A DNA stretch of 64,000 nucleotides from Methylocystis silviterrae (GCF_013350005.1 NZ_JABVWW010000006.1:62001-126000); one strand, 5' to 3'; positions 25,613-36,096 are shown, counted from the first letter of the stretch. A program made the numbers and translations. The notes: generated from the letters alone by a model not told the origin.

Positions 25613-25877
25613 CTACTCGTCGAAGAGATCCGCGTGCGGTCCTGTGCGGGCAAGCTGCAATTCATCGCCTTCGATGCGATAGAGCAAGAGCCGGTTCGGC
25701 TCAATGTGGAGATCGCGAAATCCTTTCCATTCGCCCTTCAACGGATGGTCCGGGCGGCGGCGGCCGGTCCTCCATCAACAGCAGCAGGATCGCCTTGAGC
25801 TTGCCCATGTCCTTGCCGCGTTTTTCGGCGAGTTTCACGTCCTTCTTGAAACGCCCCGACCTGACGGGGGTCAGCAT
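25613..25877 (-). pseudogene. YafQ-family toxin, frameshifted
   Basis: The first part reads LTPVRSGRFKKDVKLAEKRG and GKLKAILLLLMEDRP, typical of YafQ/RelE-type mRNA interferases. Near 25760 the frame breaks. The rest (DHPLKGEWKGFRDLHIEPN, then [22 protein letters not shown]) continues in another frame to a TAG at 25613. A few residues expected at the break are also missing. The toxin is therefore probably dead. Its ATG overlaps the antitoxin stop by one base. Confidence 0.85.
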
Positions 25878-26134
25878 CAGAGGCCAAGGTCTTCGAAAAA
25901 CGCTTTGGCGTTATCGAAGCGCTCGCCTTTCCCCTTGGCCAATTCGTTCATCGCTTCGACGCTTTCGGCGTTCGGCGCGCCGGTTTCGAAAGGCGGTCGT
26001 TGCTGATCGACGATGCGCAGCGTCGGCAGACGGATGGCGTCGAAGATCGAAAGGCCCATGGGCTCCAGCACGGCGGCGGCGCGCCGCTTGGTCTCCGGGT
26101 CTATCCTGGCCTGGACGATGTCATCGGCTGACAT
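25877..26134 (-). CDS. RelB/DinJ-family antitoxin
   Basis: An 85-residue protein with an N-terminal ribbon-helix-helix (DDIVQARIDPETKRRAAAVLEPMGLSIFDAIR) and a Pro-rich linker leading to a toxin-wrapping helix (ERFDNAKAFFEDLGL). This is the usual partner and repressor of YafQ toxins. It is intact although its toxin is frameshifted, so it may persist only as a regulator of itself and of the downstream rpe gene (inference). Confidence 0.85.
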   Translation of the reverse strand: MSADDIVQARIDPETKRRAAAVLEPMGLSIFDAIRLPTLRIVDQQRPPFETGAPNAESVEAMNELAKGKGERFDNAKAFFEDLGL

Positions 26135-26331
26135 GCGGCGCCTCCTGACTTTTTCGCTAACATATTAGCCCCTCAAGGGTCCTATTCAAGGTTCGATGGG
26201 CTTCCGGCCGGAAAGGGCGGTCAGATGCGGGCGGGCGGCGGCCCCCAAAGCAAAAGTAGAGCTTGCAACGGAGCATGGAGACTCAATGATTCGAGAACTA
26301 AGTCACATGCGAGATGCAATCGGGCGCGCCG

Positions 26332-26997
26332 ATGACCGATCCGAATAAGTCGCAGATCGCCAGTTGGTCTAAGAACGCCGAGAGGTGGACGACGGCCGTG
26401 CGCGGTCAAACGATCGCCAGCCGTCGCGAGGCGACCGACGCGGCGATCCTTTCCGCGGCGCGCGCCGGTCGGCTCGGAAAGGCGCTTGACGTTGGTTGCG
26501 GCGAGGGGTGGCTTTGCCGGGAACTAAGCCGAGAAGCCGTTGAGATCGTCGGCGTCGACGCTTCAAGGGAACTCATCTCGTGCGCCCGCGAAGCTGGAGG
26601 GGCGAGCTACCACGTTCTGAGCTACGCGGAGCTTGCCGAAACGCCCGGGATGACCGGATATGATTTCGATACGATCATCTGCAATTTTTCCTTGCTTGAC
26701 GATAAGGTCGACGCGCTGCTCGACGCACTCGCGTCAATCTCAAATTCCGAGGCCCGGCTGCTCATCCAAACGCTTCATCCGGTCGCACTGGCGCCGCCCT
26801 ATGAGGACGGATGGCGCGTCGAGCGCTTTGACGGATTTGGCGACGCCGGATGGACTCCCATGCCTTACTTTGCTCGAACGCTCGGCTCTTGGGTCGAGGC
26901 AATTTCGCGGAAGTGGGCGTTGAAACGAATCCTGGAGCCCAAAGCGCCGTCGGCGCGGACGCCCGCCTCGCTGCTGCTTGTCGCGGAGCGCGCCTGA
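26332..26997 (+). CDS. class I SAM-dependent methyltransferase
   Basis: A protein of about 221 residues. Motif I is KALDVGCGEGWLCREL, followed by an acidic residue at the end of strand 2 (VGVDAS) and FDTIICNFSLLDD as motif IV. The overall length and motifs match small-molecule methyltransferases of the UbiE/Methyltransf_11 group. Substrate unknown. An in-frame ATG 18 bases earlier (26314) is also possible. Stands alone between the toxin-antitoxin remnant and the aldolase gene. Confidence 0.8.
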   Translation: MTDPNKSQIASWSKNAERWTTAVRGQTIASRREATDAAILSAARAGRLGKALDVGCGEGWLCRELSREAVEIVGVDASRELISCAREAGGASYHVLSYAELAETPGMTGYDFDTIICNFSLLDDKVDALLDALASISNSEARLLIQTLHPVALAPPYEDGWRVERFDGFGDAGWTPMPYFARTLGSWVEAISRKWALKRILEPKAPSARTPASLLLVAERA

Positions 26998-27180
26998 ACG
27001 TCTGCTGGACGCCTGACGGTCGGCGCTTCTGCGTGCGCCTGAGAAGGCTGTTCCTCCAAACCCCTCAATTGGGGAATGTTGAATCCTCGCGCCTGGCTTT
27101 GACATGTTGGCCAAGGATGCATCTGCGATGCGCCCTTGGTCTTCACGGCCTTGGCCCTCGCCGAGAGCGGCGGCGCAAGC

Positions 27181-28263
27181 CTACTCCGCCGCCTTCTTGC
27201 CGGCGAACTGCGGATCGAGCGCGCCGCTGGCGTAGCGCTTGGCCATTTCGGAGAGCGGGATCGGCTTGATCTTCGAGGCCTGGCCGGCCGTGCCGAATTC
27301 CTCGTAGCGCTGCTTGCAGACGGCGCGCATCGCCTCCATCGCCGGCTTCAAATATTTGCGCGGATCGAATTCGCCCTTGTTCTTGCCGAGAACGCCGCGG
27401 ATCGCCGCGGTCATGGCGATGCGGTTATCGGTGTCGATGTTGATCTTGCGCACGCCATATTTGATGCCGCGCTGAATCTCGGCGACCGGCACGCCCCAGG
27501 TCTGCGGCATCTCGCCGCCGGCGGCGTTGAAGGCGTCCTGCAAGTCCTGCGGCACCGACGAAGACCCATGCATCACGAGATGCGTGCTGGGCAGACGACG
27601 ATGGATTTCCTCGACGACCTTCATCGCCAGAATGGCGCCGTCGGGCTTGCGCGAGAATTTATAGGCGCCGTGCGACGTGCCCATGGCGATCGCCAGCGCG
27701 TCGACCTTGGTGCGGGCGACGAAATCCTCGGCCTGCGCCGGATCGGTCAGGAGCTGGTCGTGCGAGAGCTTGCCCTCGGCGCCGTGGCCGTCTTCCTTTT
27801 CGCCCATGCCGCTCTCGAGCGAACCGAGCACGCCGAGTTCGCCTTCGACCGAGGCGCCGACCCAATGCGCCATGTCGACGACATTGCGGGTGACGCGCAC
27901 ATTGTAGTCATAGTCGGCAGGGGTCTTGCCGTCGGCCTTGAGCGAGCCGTCCATCATCACCGAGGTGAAGCCGAAGCGGATGGCGCTGGCGCAGGTCGCT
28001 TCGGCGTTGCCGTGGTCAAGATGCATGACGAGCGGAATGTCCGGCCAGATCGCCGCAAGCGCCTCGATCATCTTGGCGAGCATGACGTCATTGGCGTAGG
28101 CGCGCGCGCCGCGCGAGGCCTGGATGATGACCGGCGCATCGACCGCCGCCGCCGCCTCCATCACGGCGAGGCCCTGCTCCATATTGTTGATATTGAACGC
28201 CGGAACGCCGTAATCATGCTCGGCGGCGTGATCGAGCAGTTGCCGCAGGGTGATGAGAGCCAT
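27181..28263 (-). CDS. fba: class II fructose-bisphosphate aldolase, Calvin-cycle subtype
   Basis: A 360-residue zinc aldolase that condenses dihydroxyacetone phosphate with glyceraldehyde 3-phosphate (and in the CbbA subtype also erythrose 4-phosphate). Signatures: [12 protein letters not shown], the zinc-binding [21 protein letters not shown], and the HGSSSVP and INIDTD motifs. Third gene of a prk-tkt-fba run, 18 bases after tkt. In serine-cycle methylotrophs these enzymes serve gluconeogenesis and pentose formation rather than CO2 fixation. Confidence 0.94.
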   Translation of the reverse strand: MALITLRQLLDHAAEHDYGVPAFNINNMEQGLAVMEAAAAVDAPVIIQASRGARAYANDVMLAKMIEALAAIWPDIPLVMHLDHGNAEATCASAIRFGFTSVMMDGSLKADGKTPADYDYNVRVTRNVVDMAHWVGASVEGELGVLGSLESGMGEKEDGHGAEGKLSHDQLLTDPAQAEDFVARTKVDALAIAMGTSHGAYKFSRKPDGAILAMKVVEEIHRRLPSTHLVMHGSSSVPQDLQDAFNAAGGEMPQTWGVPVAEIQRGIKYGVRKINIDTDNRIAMTAAIRGVLGKNKGEFDPRKYLKPAMEAMRAVCKQRYEEFGTAGQASKIKPIPLSEMAKRYASGALDPQFAGKKAAE

Positions 28264-28281
28264 TGTCGCCTCCGCTATCTC

Positions 28282-30306
28282 TTACGTCTTAACTAGCGTA
28301 CGGGCCGCGTCAGCCACAGCCTCCGCCGTGACGCCGAAATGCTTATACAGCTCGCCGGCGGGCCCGCTCGCGCCAAAGCCGCTCATGCCGATGAAGGCGC
28401 CGCGCTCGCCGATCCAGCGGTCCCAGCCGAGCCGAACCGCCGCCTCGACCGCAACGCGCGGGGCGCCGCCCAGCACTTCGGCGCGATAGGCCTCGGACTG
28501 AGCCTCGAGGAGTTCCCAGCAAGGCATGGAGACCACGGCGGCCTTCAGTCCTTGCGTGGCCAGAATGTCGGCGGCGGCGAGGGCGATTTCAACCTCGGAT
28601 CCCGTGGCGAGCAGCGTGACGTCGCGCTTTCCCGCCGCGTCGCGCAGCACATAGGCGCCCTTGGCGGAAAGGTTTTCGCCAATGGGCCGCTCGAGCGTCG
28701 GCAGGTTCTGTCGCGACAGGCTCAAGACTGAGGGCGTGTGGCGGCTGGCCAGCGCCAGCTCCCAGCATTCGGCGGTCTCGATCGCGTCGGCGGGGCGGAA
28801 GACATGGAGATTCGGCATGGCGCGCAGCGCCGCCAGATGTTCGACCGGCTGATGCGTCGGCCCGTCTTCGCCAAGGCCGATCGAATCATGGGTGAGCACA
28901 TAGATGACGCGCAGGCCCATGAGCGCCGAGAGGCGGATCGCGCCGCGCGCGTAATCGGAGAACACCAGGAAGGTGCCGCCGTAGGGCGCGAATCCGCCAT
29001 GCAGCGCGATTCCATTCATCGCCGCCGCCATGCCGAATTCGCGCACGCCGTAATGGATGTAGCGGCCGGAAAAATCGTCCGGGGCGACCTCGCCCATGCC
29101 CTTGGTGATGGTGAAGTTCGAATGGGTCAGATCCGCCGAGCCGCCGATCGTCGCCTGCGTCGCGGCGTTGATGACGCCGAGCGCCATTTCCGAGGATTTG
29201 CGCGTGGCGATTTTCGGCTTTTCGGCGGCGAGCGTCGCGCGAAACTCTGCGAGCGGACTGGCGACCTCCGCCGCGACGTCGGCTTTCATGAAAGCGTCGA
29301 AGGCGGCGCCTTTGGGCGACGCGGCGCGTCGCGCCTCCCAGGCTTCGCGCGCTTTGGCGCCGCGGCGCCCCGCCGCGCGCCAGGCCTCCAGCACGTCGTC
29401 GGGCAGCTCGAAGGGCGCGTGCGGCCAGACGAGCGCTTCACGCGCGGCGTCGATCTCCGCCGCGCCGAGCGGCGCGCCGTGGCAGCTTTCCTTGCCCTGC
29501 TTGGTCGGCGCGCCATAGCCGATGAGCGTGCGGCAGCCGATGAGCGAAGGCCGCGGGTCGGCCTGCGCCGCGGCGATCGCCTGCGCCACCGCCTCTGGAT
29601 CATGGCCGTCGACATGGGCCACGTGCCAGCCGGCGGCGGCGAAACGCGCGATCTGGTCCGTCGAGGTCGCGAGGCTCGTGGGTCCGTCGATCGAGATCGA
29701 GTTATCGTCCCAGAAGAGGATGAGCTTTGAGAGCTTTAGATGTCCGGCGAGGTCGATCGCCTCATGGCTGACGCCTTCCATCAGGCAGCCGTCGCCGGCG
29801 ATCACATAGGTGAAATGATCGACGAGATCGTCGCCGAAGCGCGCCGCCGAGAGGCGCTCGGCGATCGCCATGCCGACCGCGGTCGCGAGCCCCTGGCCGA
29901 GGGGACCGGTGGTCGTCTCGATGCCGGCGGCGTGGCCATATTCGGGATGGCCCGCGGTCGGAGAACCGAGCTGGCGGAAGTTTTCGAGCTCTTTGCGGCC
30001 CATGCCCGGATAGCCGAGCAGATAGAGCAGCGCGTAGAGCAGCATCGACCCGTGGCCGGCGGACAGCACGAAACGGTCGCGGTCCGGCCAGTCCGGCCGG
30101 CTCGCGTCAAACTTCATGAAGCGCTGGAAGAGCACGGTCGCGACGTCCGCCATGCCCATCGGCATGCCGGGATGGCCGGATTTCGCCTTTTCGACCGCGT
30201 CCATCGCCAAAGCGCGAATGGCGTTGGCGTAGCGCGTCGGATCGGATTTTGCGCCAGCCGCCGCCGCGGAGGTCTCCTTGGCCGCCGTCAATATAGTGTC
30301 GTTCAC
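28282..30306 (-). CDS. tkt: transketolase
   Basis: A 674-residue thiamine-diphosphate enzyme. Features: [15 protein letters not shown] at the start, the TPP motif [13 protein letters not shown]...[10 protein letters not shown], the catalytic-loop [17 protein letters not shown], and a C-terminal domain with [10 protein letters not shown]. It transfers two-carbon units among C3-C7 sugar phosphates. It overlaps the upstream prk by an ATGA junction and is followed by fba, so the three form one operon. The Calvin-type context supports the cbbT name used in some genomes. Confidence 0.95.
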   Translation of the reverse strand: MNDTILTAAKETSAAAAGAKSDPTRYANAIRALAMDAVEKAKSGHPGMPMGMADVATVLFQRFMKFDASRPDWPDRDRFVLSAGHGSMLLYALLYLLGYPGMGRKELENFRQLGSPTAGHPEYGHAAGIETTTGPLGQGLATAVGMAIAERLSAARFGDDLVDHFTYVIAGDGCLMEGVSHEAIDLAGHLKLSKLILFWDDNSISIDGPTSLATSTDQIARFAAAGWHVAHVDGHDPEAVAQAIAAAQADPRPSLIGCRTLIGYGAPTKQGKESCHGAPLGAAEIDAAREALVWPHAPFELPDDVLEAWRAAGRRGAKAREAWEARRAASPKGAAFDAFMKADVAAEVASPLAEFRATLAAEKPKIATRKSSEMALGVINAATQATIGGSADLTHSNFTITKGMGEVAPDDFSGRYIHYGVREFGMAAAMNGIALHGGFAPYGGTFLVFSDYARGAIRLSALMGLRVIYVLTHDSIGLGEDGPTHQPVEHLAALRAMPNLHVFRPADAIETAECWELALASRHTPSVLSLSRQNLPTLERPIGENLSAKGAYVLRDAAGKRDVTLLATGSEVEIALAAADILATQGLKAAVVSMPCWELLEAQSEAYRAEVLGGAPRVAVEAAVRLGWDRWIGERGAFIGMSGFGASGPAGELYKHFGVTAEAVADAARTLVKT

Positions 30307-31178
30307 GTCACGCCTTTCCTGCGTCTGACCAGTTCGAGGATCCTTGGAGTAAGGATCAGCTGCATTGCGAGATCAAGCTTATTGCCTGGAATGACGATGG
30401 AATTGGCGCGTGACATCCAGCTTCCCGCGATCATCGCCACAAGATAGGGGAAGTCCACCCCTCGCGGATCGCGAAAGCGAATGACGACGATCGATTCGTC
30501 GGGCGTCGGAATCGAACGGGCGACGAAGGGATTCGAGGTGTCGACCGTCGGCGCGCGCTGGAAATTTATGTCCGTTTCCGAGAACTGGGGACAGATATAA
30601 TGCACATAATCATGCATGCGCCGCAGGATCGTCTCGGTGACCGCCTCGGTCGTATAGCCGCGCGAATGCCGGTCGCGATGCAGCTTCTGCGTCCACTCCA
30701 GATTGATCACCGGAACGACGCCGATCTTGAGATCCGCGTAGCGCGCGACATTGACGTCATCGGTGACGACCGCGCCGTGCAGCCCTTCATAGAACAGCAC
30801 GTCGGTATCGGCCGGCAGTTCCTCCCAATCGGTAAACGTCCCGGGCGGCACGCCAAGCCGCGCCGCCTCGTTTTCGTCATGGGCGTAATGGCGGTAGCGG
30901 CCGGAGCCCGTCTCGCCGTATTCGCGAAAGAGCGTCTCGAGTTCTGGCAGCAGATTGGCATGAGGGCCAAAATGGCTGAAATTTTGGTTTCCCACCGCAT
31001 GCGCCTCGGTGAGCTTGGCCTTCATCTCCACGCGATCGTAACGATGGAAGCTGTCGCCCTCGACATAGGCGACCTCGATGCGCTCGCGGCGGAAAATCTG
31101 TTCGAACGTCGCCTTGACCGAACTGGTGCCGGCGCCGGACGAGCCGGTGATGGAGATGATCGGATGTCTGACCGACAT
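30303..31178 (-). CDS. prk: phosphoribulokinase
   Basis: A 291-residue bacterial-type kinase making ribulose 1,5-bisphosphate from ribulose 5-phosphate and ATP. P-loop GSSGAGTSS, then [10 protein letters not shown] (catalytic Asp), [17 protein letters not shown] (Walker B) and [15 protein letters not shown]. No RuBisCO, FBPase or CbbR gene accompanies it. In Methylobacterium, which also lacks RuBisCO, this enzyme's product acts as a signal for the serine-cycle regulator QscR; the same may apply here. First gene of the prk-tkt-fba operon. Confidence 0.94.
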   Translation of the reverse strand: MSVRHPIISITGSSGAGTSSVKATFEQIFRRERIEVAYVEGDSFHRYDRVEMKAKLTEAHAVGNQNFSHFGPHANLLPELETLFREYGETGSGRYRHYAHDENEAARLGVPPGTFTDWEELPADTDVLFYEGLHGAVVTDDVNVARYADLKIGVVPVINLEWTQKLHRDRHSRGYTTEAVTETILRRMHDYVHYICPQFSETDINFQRAPTVDTSNPFVARSIPTPDESIVVIRFRDPRGVDFPYLVAMIAGSWMSRANSIVIPGNKLDLAMQLILTPRILELVRRRKGVT

Positions 31179-31509
31179 GGGCGCGCGACCCGGACCCTAC
31201 GAGCAAGGCGAACTGGACGGCCTGCGGCGGGCCGGCCGACCGCGGGGGCTCCGCCGGCTTGTCGCACGGCGCGCGGGCAAAGGAAAGGCTCCCGCACCCG
31301 GCGGGGACGCTGGGAGGCGCGACGGAGCGGGATGGCGGCCGCGGCGATGTGGCGACGGCTTGACGCAGCGCATGAGCGATGCAAGCGCGAGGCGATCGAG
31401 CAAGCAGCGGGCATCTGACATGTGGCGCAAGCCGATCCCCATCATCAACAACGGCTCCGGCCGGAATATTCGTCGTAAGCGCTGTTTATGGCGAGCCGAG
31501 TTCGAAGGC
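31179..31509 (-). other. gap upstream of prk
   Basis: About 330 bases between the AraC-type regulator stop and the prk start. It probably holds the prk operon promoter and leader. Open frames here lack support and no clear operator repeat or terminator was seen. Confidence 0.3.
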
Positions 31510-32523
31510 TCATCCGCCAGGCTTCGCCAATTCTCGCCATCGACTGGGAGCTACTCCGCTCCAGCTCTCGAAGGCGCGGCTGAAATGCGCGGGGTCCCGA
31601 TAGCCGAGCATCAAGGCGATCTCGGTGATCGACCAGGATTGGCATAACAGACTCATCGCCCGTCGCTGCAGTTTATTCTTCAAGAGATCTGAGAAGCTCA
31701 GTCCGGACTCGGCAAGCCGGCGCTGCAGCGTTCGCTGCGATACACCCGCCCGACGAACAATGCGGGAAAGGTCAGGACGACCGTCGAGAAGCTCAAGATC
31801 GATCAGGGCGCCGACATTGCCCGGCATGTCATCCGGATCCGGAATGTCGAAGATGCGATCGAGTTCGTCGGCGCTGAGACCTCGATTCGCATTGAGATGC
31901 GGATTGACCGCCATCAGCAGACGTTGATCGAAAACGATCGCGCCGGGTCTATCGCAGATTACCGTATCGACGCCCATCTGCTCGTCGATGCGACGCCGGG
32001 CGTTGGCGGGCAGACCCCCAACCATGATTCGATCTGGTAGCCAGCCCGCGCCGACGAATTGGCGGATCATGACGATCATGTACCAGAGTGCGAGAATCTC
32101 GTTCTGCGGACGTCCATCCGTGGCAGGGTCGGCTAACTCATATGACCAGTGCACCTCGTCGCCGTCTCGTCGGACGGTGAGCCGCGTCGCGCTCTGCATC
32201 ATGTGCGGCAGGCTTGTTCCCGCGCGATGGATCGCTTCCAGTAAGGTGGGCGCTTGTATGACCCACTTGCCATAGACTCCTAAGCCCGCGATCGACGTTT
32301 GGCGGCCGAGTCGGGCCGCGAAAGCCTCGTCCCGCAATTCGCGCGAGGCGATCGAGAGCAGCCGGAAATGGTCGCGCAGAGGCAGAAGCGTATCGGGCGA
32401 TTCCAGCAAACGAATGGGAAGCTCGGCGCGGCGAAAGACCCGCTCGATCGAGCCGCCGTTCGCGGTGACGACGTCCGCGATGGGCCCGAGCGTGCTCGCG
32501 CGCGTATATCCCGTTCGTCGCAT
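31510..32523 (-). CDS. AraC-family transcriptional regulator
   Basis: About 337 residues with an N-terminal Arabinose_bd-type (OruR/ArgR-like) domain (YTRASTLGPIADVV, then VYGKWVIQAPTLLEAI and DEVHWSYEL). The C-terminal double HTH is about 235-330 (LSRIVRRAGVSQRTLQRRLAESGLSF, then AMSLLCQSWSITEIALMLGYRDPAHFSRAF). The start at 32523 begins with MRRTGY; in-frame codons further upstream (for example 32595) are less likely. It is divergent from the DUF3047 gene with about 155 bases between, so it may control that gene, itself, or the amino-sugar cluster beyond. Confidence 0.85.
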   Translation of the reverse strand: MRRTGYTRASTLGPIADVVTANGGSIERVFRRAELPIRLLESPDTLLPLRDHFRLLSIASRELRDEAFAARLGRQTSIAGLGVYGKWVIQAPTLLEAIHRAGTSLPHMMQSATRLTVRRDGDEVHWSYELADPATDGRPQNEILALWYMIVMIRQFVGAGWLPDRIMVGGLPANARRRIDEQMGVDTVICDRPGAIVFDQRLLMAVNPHLNANRGLSADELDRIFDIPDPDDMPGNVGALIDLELLDGRPDLSRIVRRAGVSQRTLQRRLAESGLSFSDLLKNKLQRRAMSLLCQSWSITEIALMLGYRDPAHFSRAFESWSGVAPSRWRELAKPGG

Positions 32524-32678
32524 CCATTGCCCTCGCGCGCCACTAAACGTCGGATTTCGGCATGTCCTGGCATGCAGATCTTCGGCGTGAAGCATAACAT
32601 TTTGCTTTCCGGTCGCGAACCCGCGCCAGTTACGCCGTTTCGGCAACAGATCAAAACGAGAGATCAGAAAGAAAGCCA

Positions 32679-33917
32679 ATGTGCGTTTATTGTCTCAACC
32701 TTTCTCTCGCTGCGAATGGAACGGCGTGCGTTTCGCGGCGCGACATATTGCGGCGCGCGATGGCTCTCGGCGTCGCTGCGCCCTTCGCGGCCGATGCGTC
32801 GAAGGCCGCCTTCGCCGCCGAGCAGGGCGTTCCGGCGCCGGCGGATTTTAGGAAGGGCGTCGAGGCTCTCCTCGCCGGGGCGCATTCGCCCGAACTCGCG
32901 GACTATCGCGTCTTCGAGATAAACGGCTCCGATCTGCCGTGGATCGATCTCGGCCTTGAGGTCGTGAAAGGTCAGCAGATCACCTTTCTCGTCGCCGGAC
33001 GATGGTGGCTGTCTCGTCAACATGACCTATGGTTTCGTCCCGGTCTCGCCTTCCACGCTCGCACGCAGCATCGACGGCCGATCTTTAGTCCGGGCACGGA
33101 CACGAGCACCATGACCGCGTCGCATGACGGTCCCGTCGAGGTGGCCCGCTTGGCGACGCTGTACGCCGACGAGGACGGCCGGCTTACGATTCCGGAGGAC
33201 GTTTATCGCAAGGATGACGTGAGAATGACCGGCCTTGCGCTTCTGTGGCGCGGCGACGCCGCCACAGGCCTCGCGAGCCTTCTCGCGAGCCTTGCCGCGA
33301 AGAGTGGCGACGTCGGCGCTCTCGTGGCGACGGAACTCGCGCGCCTGCGCCGTAACCGCAGGCTGCCGGAAGGCTGGTCCAATCTCTTTTTGCTCGGCGG
33401 CGGAGAGGAGAGCTTCGTCTGGGACGCGAACGGCGAGATCGTCTGCGAGAGCGCGGGAGCCGCTTCCATTATCGAGCGGCCACTGACTCTTCCACTCGCC
33501 TCCGGTCCGAAACTCGGCTGGCGTTGGAAGATCGACGAGCTGCCGTCTGCGGCGGCGGAAGATCTGGCGTCCGTTCACGATTATCTGTCCATCGGCGTGA
33601 AATTCGACGACGGGCAGGACCTCACCTATCTCTGGAGCGCGGCGCTGCCGGAGGGCAAGGTTTTCCGCTGTCCGCTGGCCGGCTGGAATGCCATCGAGAC
33701 CCATATGATCGTCGCTTCCGGCACGAAGGGCCTCGGAACGTGGCGGGAGCTGGAGCGGGACGTCGCTTCCGACTACGCCGCCCATATCGCCGGGTCGGCC
33801 AAAGCGATCAGCCATGTCTGGCTGTTGGCGATTACGCCGTTCCAGCGCCGCCGCGGCGCGTGCCGTTTCGCCGACATCAGGGTCGAGACAGCCGACGGCG
33901 CTATGCGCAAACTCTAA
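32679..33917 (+). CDS. DUF3047-like protein
   Basis: A 412-residue protein with an N-terminal twin-arginine-like region (SRRDILRRAMALGVAAPF) suggesting Tat export. A long middle part has LPWIDLGLEVVKGQQITFLVAGRWW. The C-terminal half matches DUF3047 in style (LGWRWKIDELPS, then YLSIGVKFDDGQDLTYLWSA, KGLGTWRELERDVASDY and CRFADIRVET). The middle segment resembles carbohydrate-binding beta-sandwiches, but this is impression only. Function unknown. Confidence 0.65.
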   Translation: MCVYCLNLSLAANGTACVSRRDILRRAMALGVAAPFAADASKAAFAAEQGVPAPADFRKGVEALLAGAHSPELADYRVFEINGSDLPWIDLGLEVVKGQQITFLVAGRWWLSRQHDLWFRPGLAFHARTQHRRPIFSPGTDTSTMTASHDGPVEVARLATLYADEDGRLTIPEDVYRKDDVRMTGLALLWRGDAATGLASLLASLAAKSGDVGALVATELARLRRNRRLPEGWSNLFLLGGGEESFVWDANGEIVCESAGAASIIERPLTLPLASGPKLGWRWKIDELPSAAAEDLASVHDYLSIGVKFDDGQDLTYLWSAALPEGKVFRCPLAGWNAIETHMIVASGTKGLGTWRELERDVASDYAAHIAGSAKAISHVWLLAITPFQRRRGACRFADIRVETADGAMRKL

Positions 33918-34062
33918 TATCGCGGCTTCAGAGTTCTTAACGGACCGCGCAGGCCAGGACGATGCGCCGCCTTAACGAGCCTCCGACCATGAGAGTGAAC
34001 ATCGAGTGGATGGCAGCGAGCGACTGCTTTGACAGTCCTCTCACCATTACCATTTTACGCTC

Positions 34063-35058
34063 ATGGATCTGCCGATCGGCGAACTGTTCATCTTGGGTTT
34101 TCGCGACCCGCTCATACCTCGCTGGCTGCAGGATTTTGCGCGTAGCTTCGGCTTGGGCGGGGTCATTCTTTTCGACTATGACTGTAAAGATCAGAAATAC
34201 GAGCGGAACGTCTATAGCCCCGCTCAGCTCGAGGAGCTTTGCGAGGGCCTTCACGCTCTCCCCTCGCGTCCGCTCAATTTCATCGATCAGGAAGGCGGCA
34301 AGGTCCGCCGATTGAAGGAAGAGCGCGGCTTTATTCCACTGCCCAGCGCCCGCCAGTTCGGGCGATTGACCGCCTCGGAACGGCGGGACGTTTTACGCCC
34401 GTCCTATGCGCAGATGCGACAGATCGGAATCGATGTGAACCTGTCGCCGGTCGTCGATCTCGACATCAACCCCGACAGCCCGGACGTGGGGTCGGTCCAG
34501 CGCAGCTACTCGAGCGATCCGGAGGTTGTCAAAGAATGCGTGGAGACGCTGGCGGAAGTCGCCGGTTCGGTGAATTTGAAACTCTGTTTGAAGCACTTCC
34601 CCGGAACCGGCGGCGCGAAGGTGAACCCCCACGACCACGTCATGGATCTTTCCGATTGCCTGACTGACGCGCAAGTGAATGTGTTCAAGGATCTGATCGC
34701 ACGCGTGCCGATGGTTCTGTTCAGCCATGGCATCGTCAATCAATGGGAGAGAGACACGCCCGTCTGCCTCTCCGCCGTCGCGGTGAATAAAATGCGCGCC
34801 TGGGCGCCGGACGCCTGCATCCTGACCGACGATTTGCAGATGCAGGGCGTGCAAAAGCTGATGTCGACGGGCGAGGCCTGCGCGAAGGCGGTTCACGCCG
34901 GCGCGGATTTGATCCTCATCGGCAACAATATGAAAGACGAGCAGGACCAGGCGGCGCAATTCGCCCGTCGGCTGCTCTCGGCCTGCGCGCAGGATGCGTC
35001 GATGCGGGCGCACGCCGAGGCGTCCATCAAACGCGTAAGGAAGCTGAAATTTGGCTGA
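34063..35058 (+). CDS. nagZ: glycoside hydrolase family 3 protein, NagZ-like beta-N-acetylglucosaminidase
   Basis: A 331-residue cytosolic enzyme without signal peptide. Signatures: FIDQEGGKVRRLKE, QMRQIGIDVNLSPVVDL, and the NagZ-defining KHFPGTGG (177-184) followed by a His-containing loop (NPHDH). The nucleophile Asp is in ILTDDLQM. NagZ removes GlcNAc from anhydro-muropeptides during peptidoglycan recycling. Adjacent murQ, the SIS deaminase and nagA support this role. The family also contains other hexosaminidases, so the exact substrate is inferred. Confidence 0.82.
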   Translation: MDLPIGELFILGFRDPLIPRWLQDFARSFGLGGVILFDYDCKDQKYERNVYSPAQLEELCEGLHALPSRPLNFIDQEGGKVRRLKEERGFIPLPSARQFGRLTASERRDVLRPSYAQMRQIGIDVNLSPVVDLDINPDSPDVGSVQRSYSSDPEVVKECVETLAEVAGSVNLKLCLKHFPGTGGAKVNPHDHVMDLSDCLTDAQVNVFKDLIARVPMVLFSHGIVNQWERDTPVCLSAVAVNKMRAWAPDACILTDDLQMQGVQKLMSTGEACAKAVHAGADLILIGNNMKDEQDQAAQFARRLLSACAQDASMRAHAEASIKRVRKLKFG

Positions 35059-35139
35059 AGCGCGGAGCGCTCGAGGTGCGGGTCAGCCTGCGAGGAGGCC
35101 AAATCGCAATTGCCGGAGTGCGAACCTCAAGCTGGCGCC

Positions 35140-36096
35140 CTACTCGTGCGTCGCATCTTCCCGAATGTACGGCCGGGTTTCTCGAAGGTCCGCCGCCTTT
35201 GGCCGCTCGACCATCAAGCTCATGGCGCGACGCAAATGGCCCTCTGCCTCATCCAGCGCCGCCGCCGCCTTGGCGAGCCCGTAGCCCTGCAGCAAGAGAA
35301 AGGCGAGCTTCACGCTCCCGCCGGCGCGCTGCAAGGCCTCATGGATCTCCTCGTCGCCGCGGCCGGTCAGCCGCGACAGGATTTTTTCGCTCCGTCGGAC
35401 CAGTTTCTTGTTCGAAGCCTGCACATCCACCATGAGGCCGTCGTAGACACGCCCGAGCAGAATCATGACGAGCGACGAGAGCAGAATAAGCGTGATTCGC
35501 TGGGCGGTCCCCGCTTTCATCCGCGTCGAGCCGGCGATCGGTTCGGCGCCGGTTTCGAGGAAAATCGCATGATCGGCCTCCTGGAGAAGCGGCGTCCCGC
35601 GATTGTTCGCGACGCCGATTGTCAAGGAGCCTCTGTTTTTCGCCTCGCGCAAACAGGCGAGCGTAAAAGGCGTGGTGCCGCTTGCGGCCACCGCGATGGT
35701 CACATCGGACGCCCCAATCTCATGGCGCCGAACGAGTTCGACCGCTTGGTGGTCCTGGTCTTCGGCGCCTTCAACAGCGTGTAGCAAAGCGGTTTGTCCG
35801 CCCGCCATGAGGAGCAGAAGCCGATCTTGCGGCCAGCCGAAGGTCGGCATGAGCTCCGCCCCATCCTGAGCAGCCAAACGACCGGATGTGCCGGCGCCGA
35901 CGTAAACGAGCCGTCCAGGCCCGCGCAGCCGGCGCTCAATCGCAAGCGCCGCCCGCTCAATCGCGGGGCGCGCGGCTCGAACGGCCGCGACGGCGGAAAA
36001 TTGCCCTTCGATCATTGAATCCAGGATCTCGGCCGGTTCCCAGACGTCGATCTTGGCATAGCGCGGACTTTGGCGTTCGGTCTCCGTCGGGCACAT
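35140..36096 (-). CDS. murQ: N-acetylmuramic acid 6-phosphate etherase
   Basis: A 318-residue SIS-fold lyase that splits MurNAc 6-phosphate into GlcNAc 6-phosphate and D-lactate. Signatures: YVGAGTSGRLAAQDGAELMPTFGWP (SIS sugar-phosphate site), VTIAVAASGTTPF, GVANNRG, EPIAGSTRMKAGTAQ and a C-terminal helical domain. Start at 36096 (MCPTETERQSPRY). It converges on the NagZ-like gene and is divergent from the SIS deaminase gene. All four recycle cell-wall amino sugars; no MurNAc kinase is in the window. Confidence 0.93.
   Translation of the reverse strand: MCPTETERQSPRYAKIDVWEPAEILDSMIEGQFSAVAAVRAARPAIERAALAIERRLRGPGRLVYVGAGTSGRLAAQDGAELMPTFGWPQDRLLLLMAGGQTALLHAVEGAEDQDHQAVELVRRHEIGASDVTIAVAASGTTPFTLACLREAKNRGSLTIGVANNRGTPLLQEADHAIFLETGAEPIAGSTRMKAGTAQRITLILLSSLVMILLGRVYDGLMVDVQASNKKLVRRSEKILSRLTGRGDEEIHEALQRAGGSVKLAFLLLQGYGLAKAAAALDEAEGHLRRAMSLMVERPKAADLRETRPYIREDATHE

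Noticed and set aside
27181-31178. Complete Calvin cycle
   Set aside because: No RuBisCO, FBPase or CbbR gene is in the window; prk, tkt, fba and rpe alone do not show CO2 fixation.
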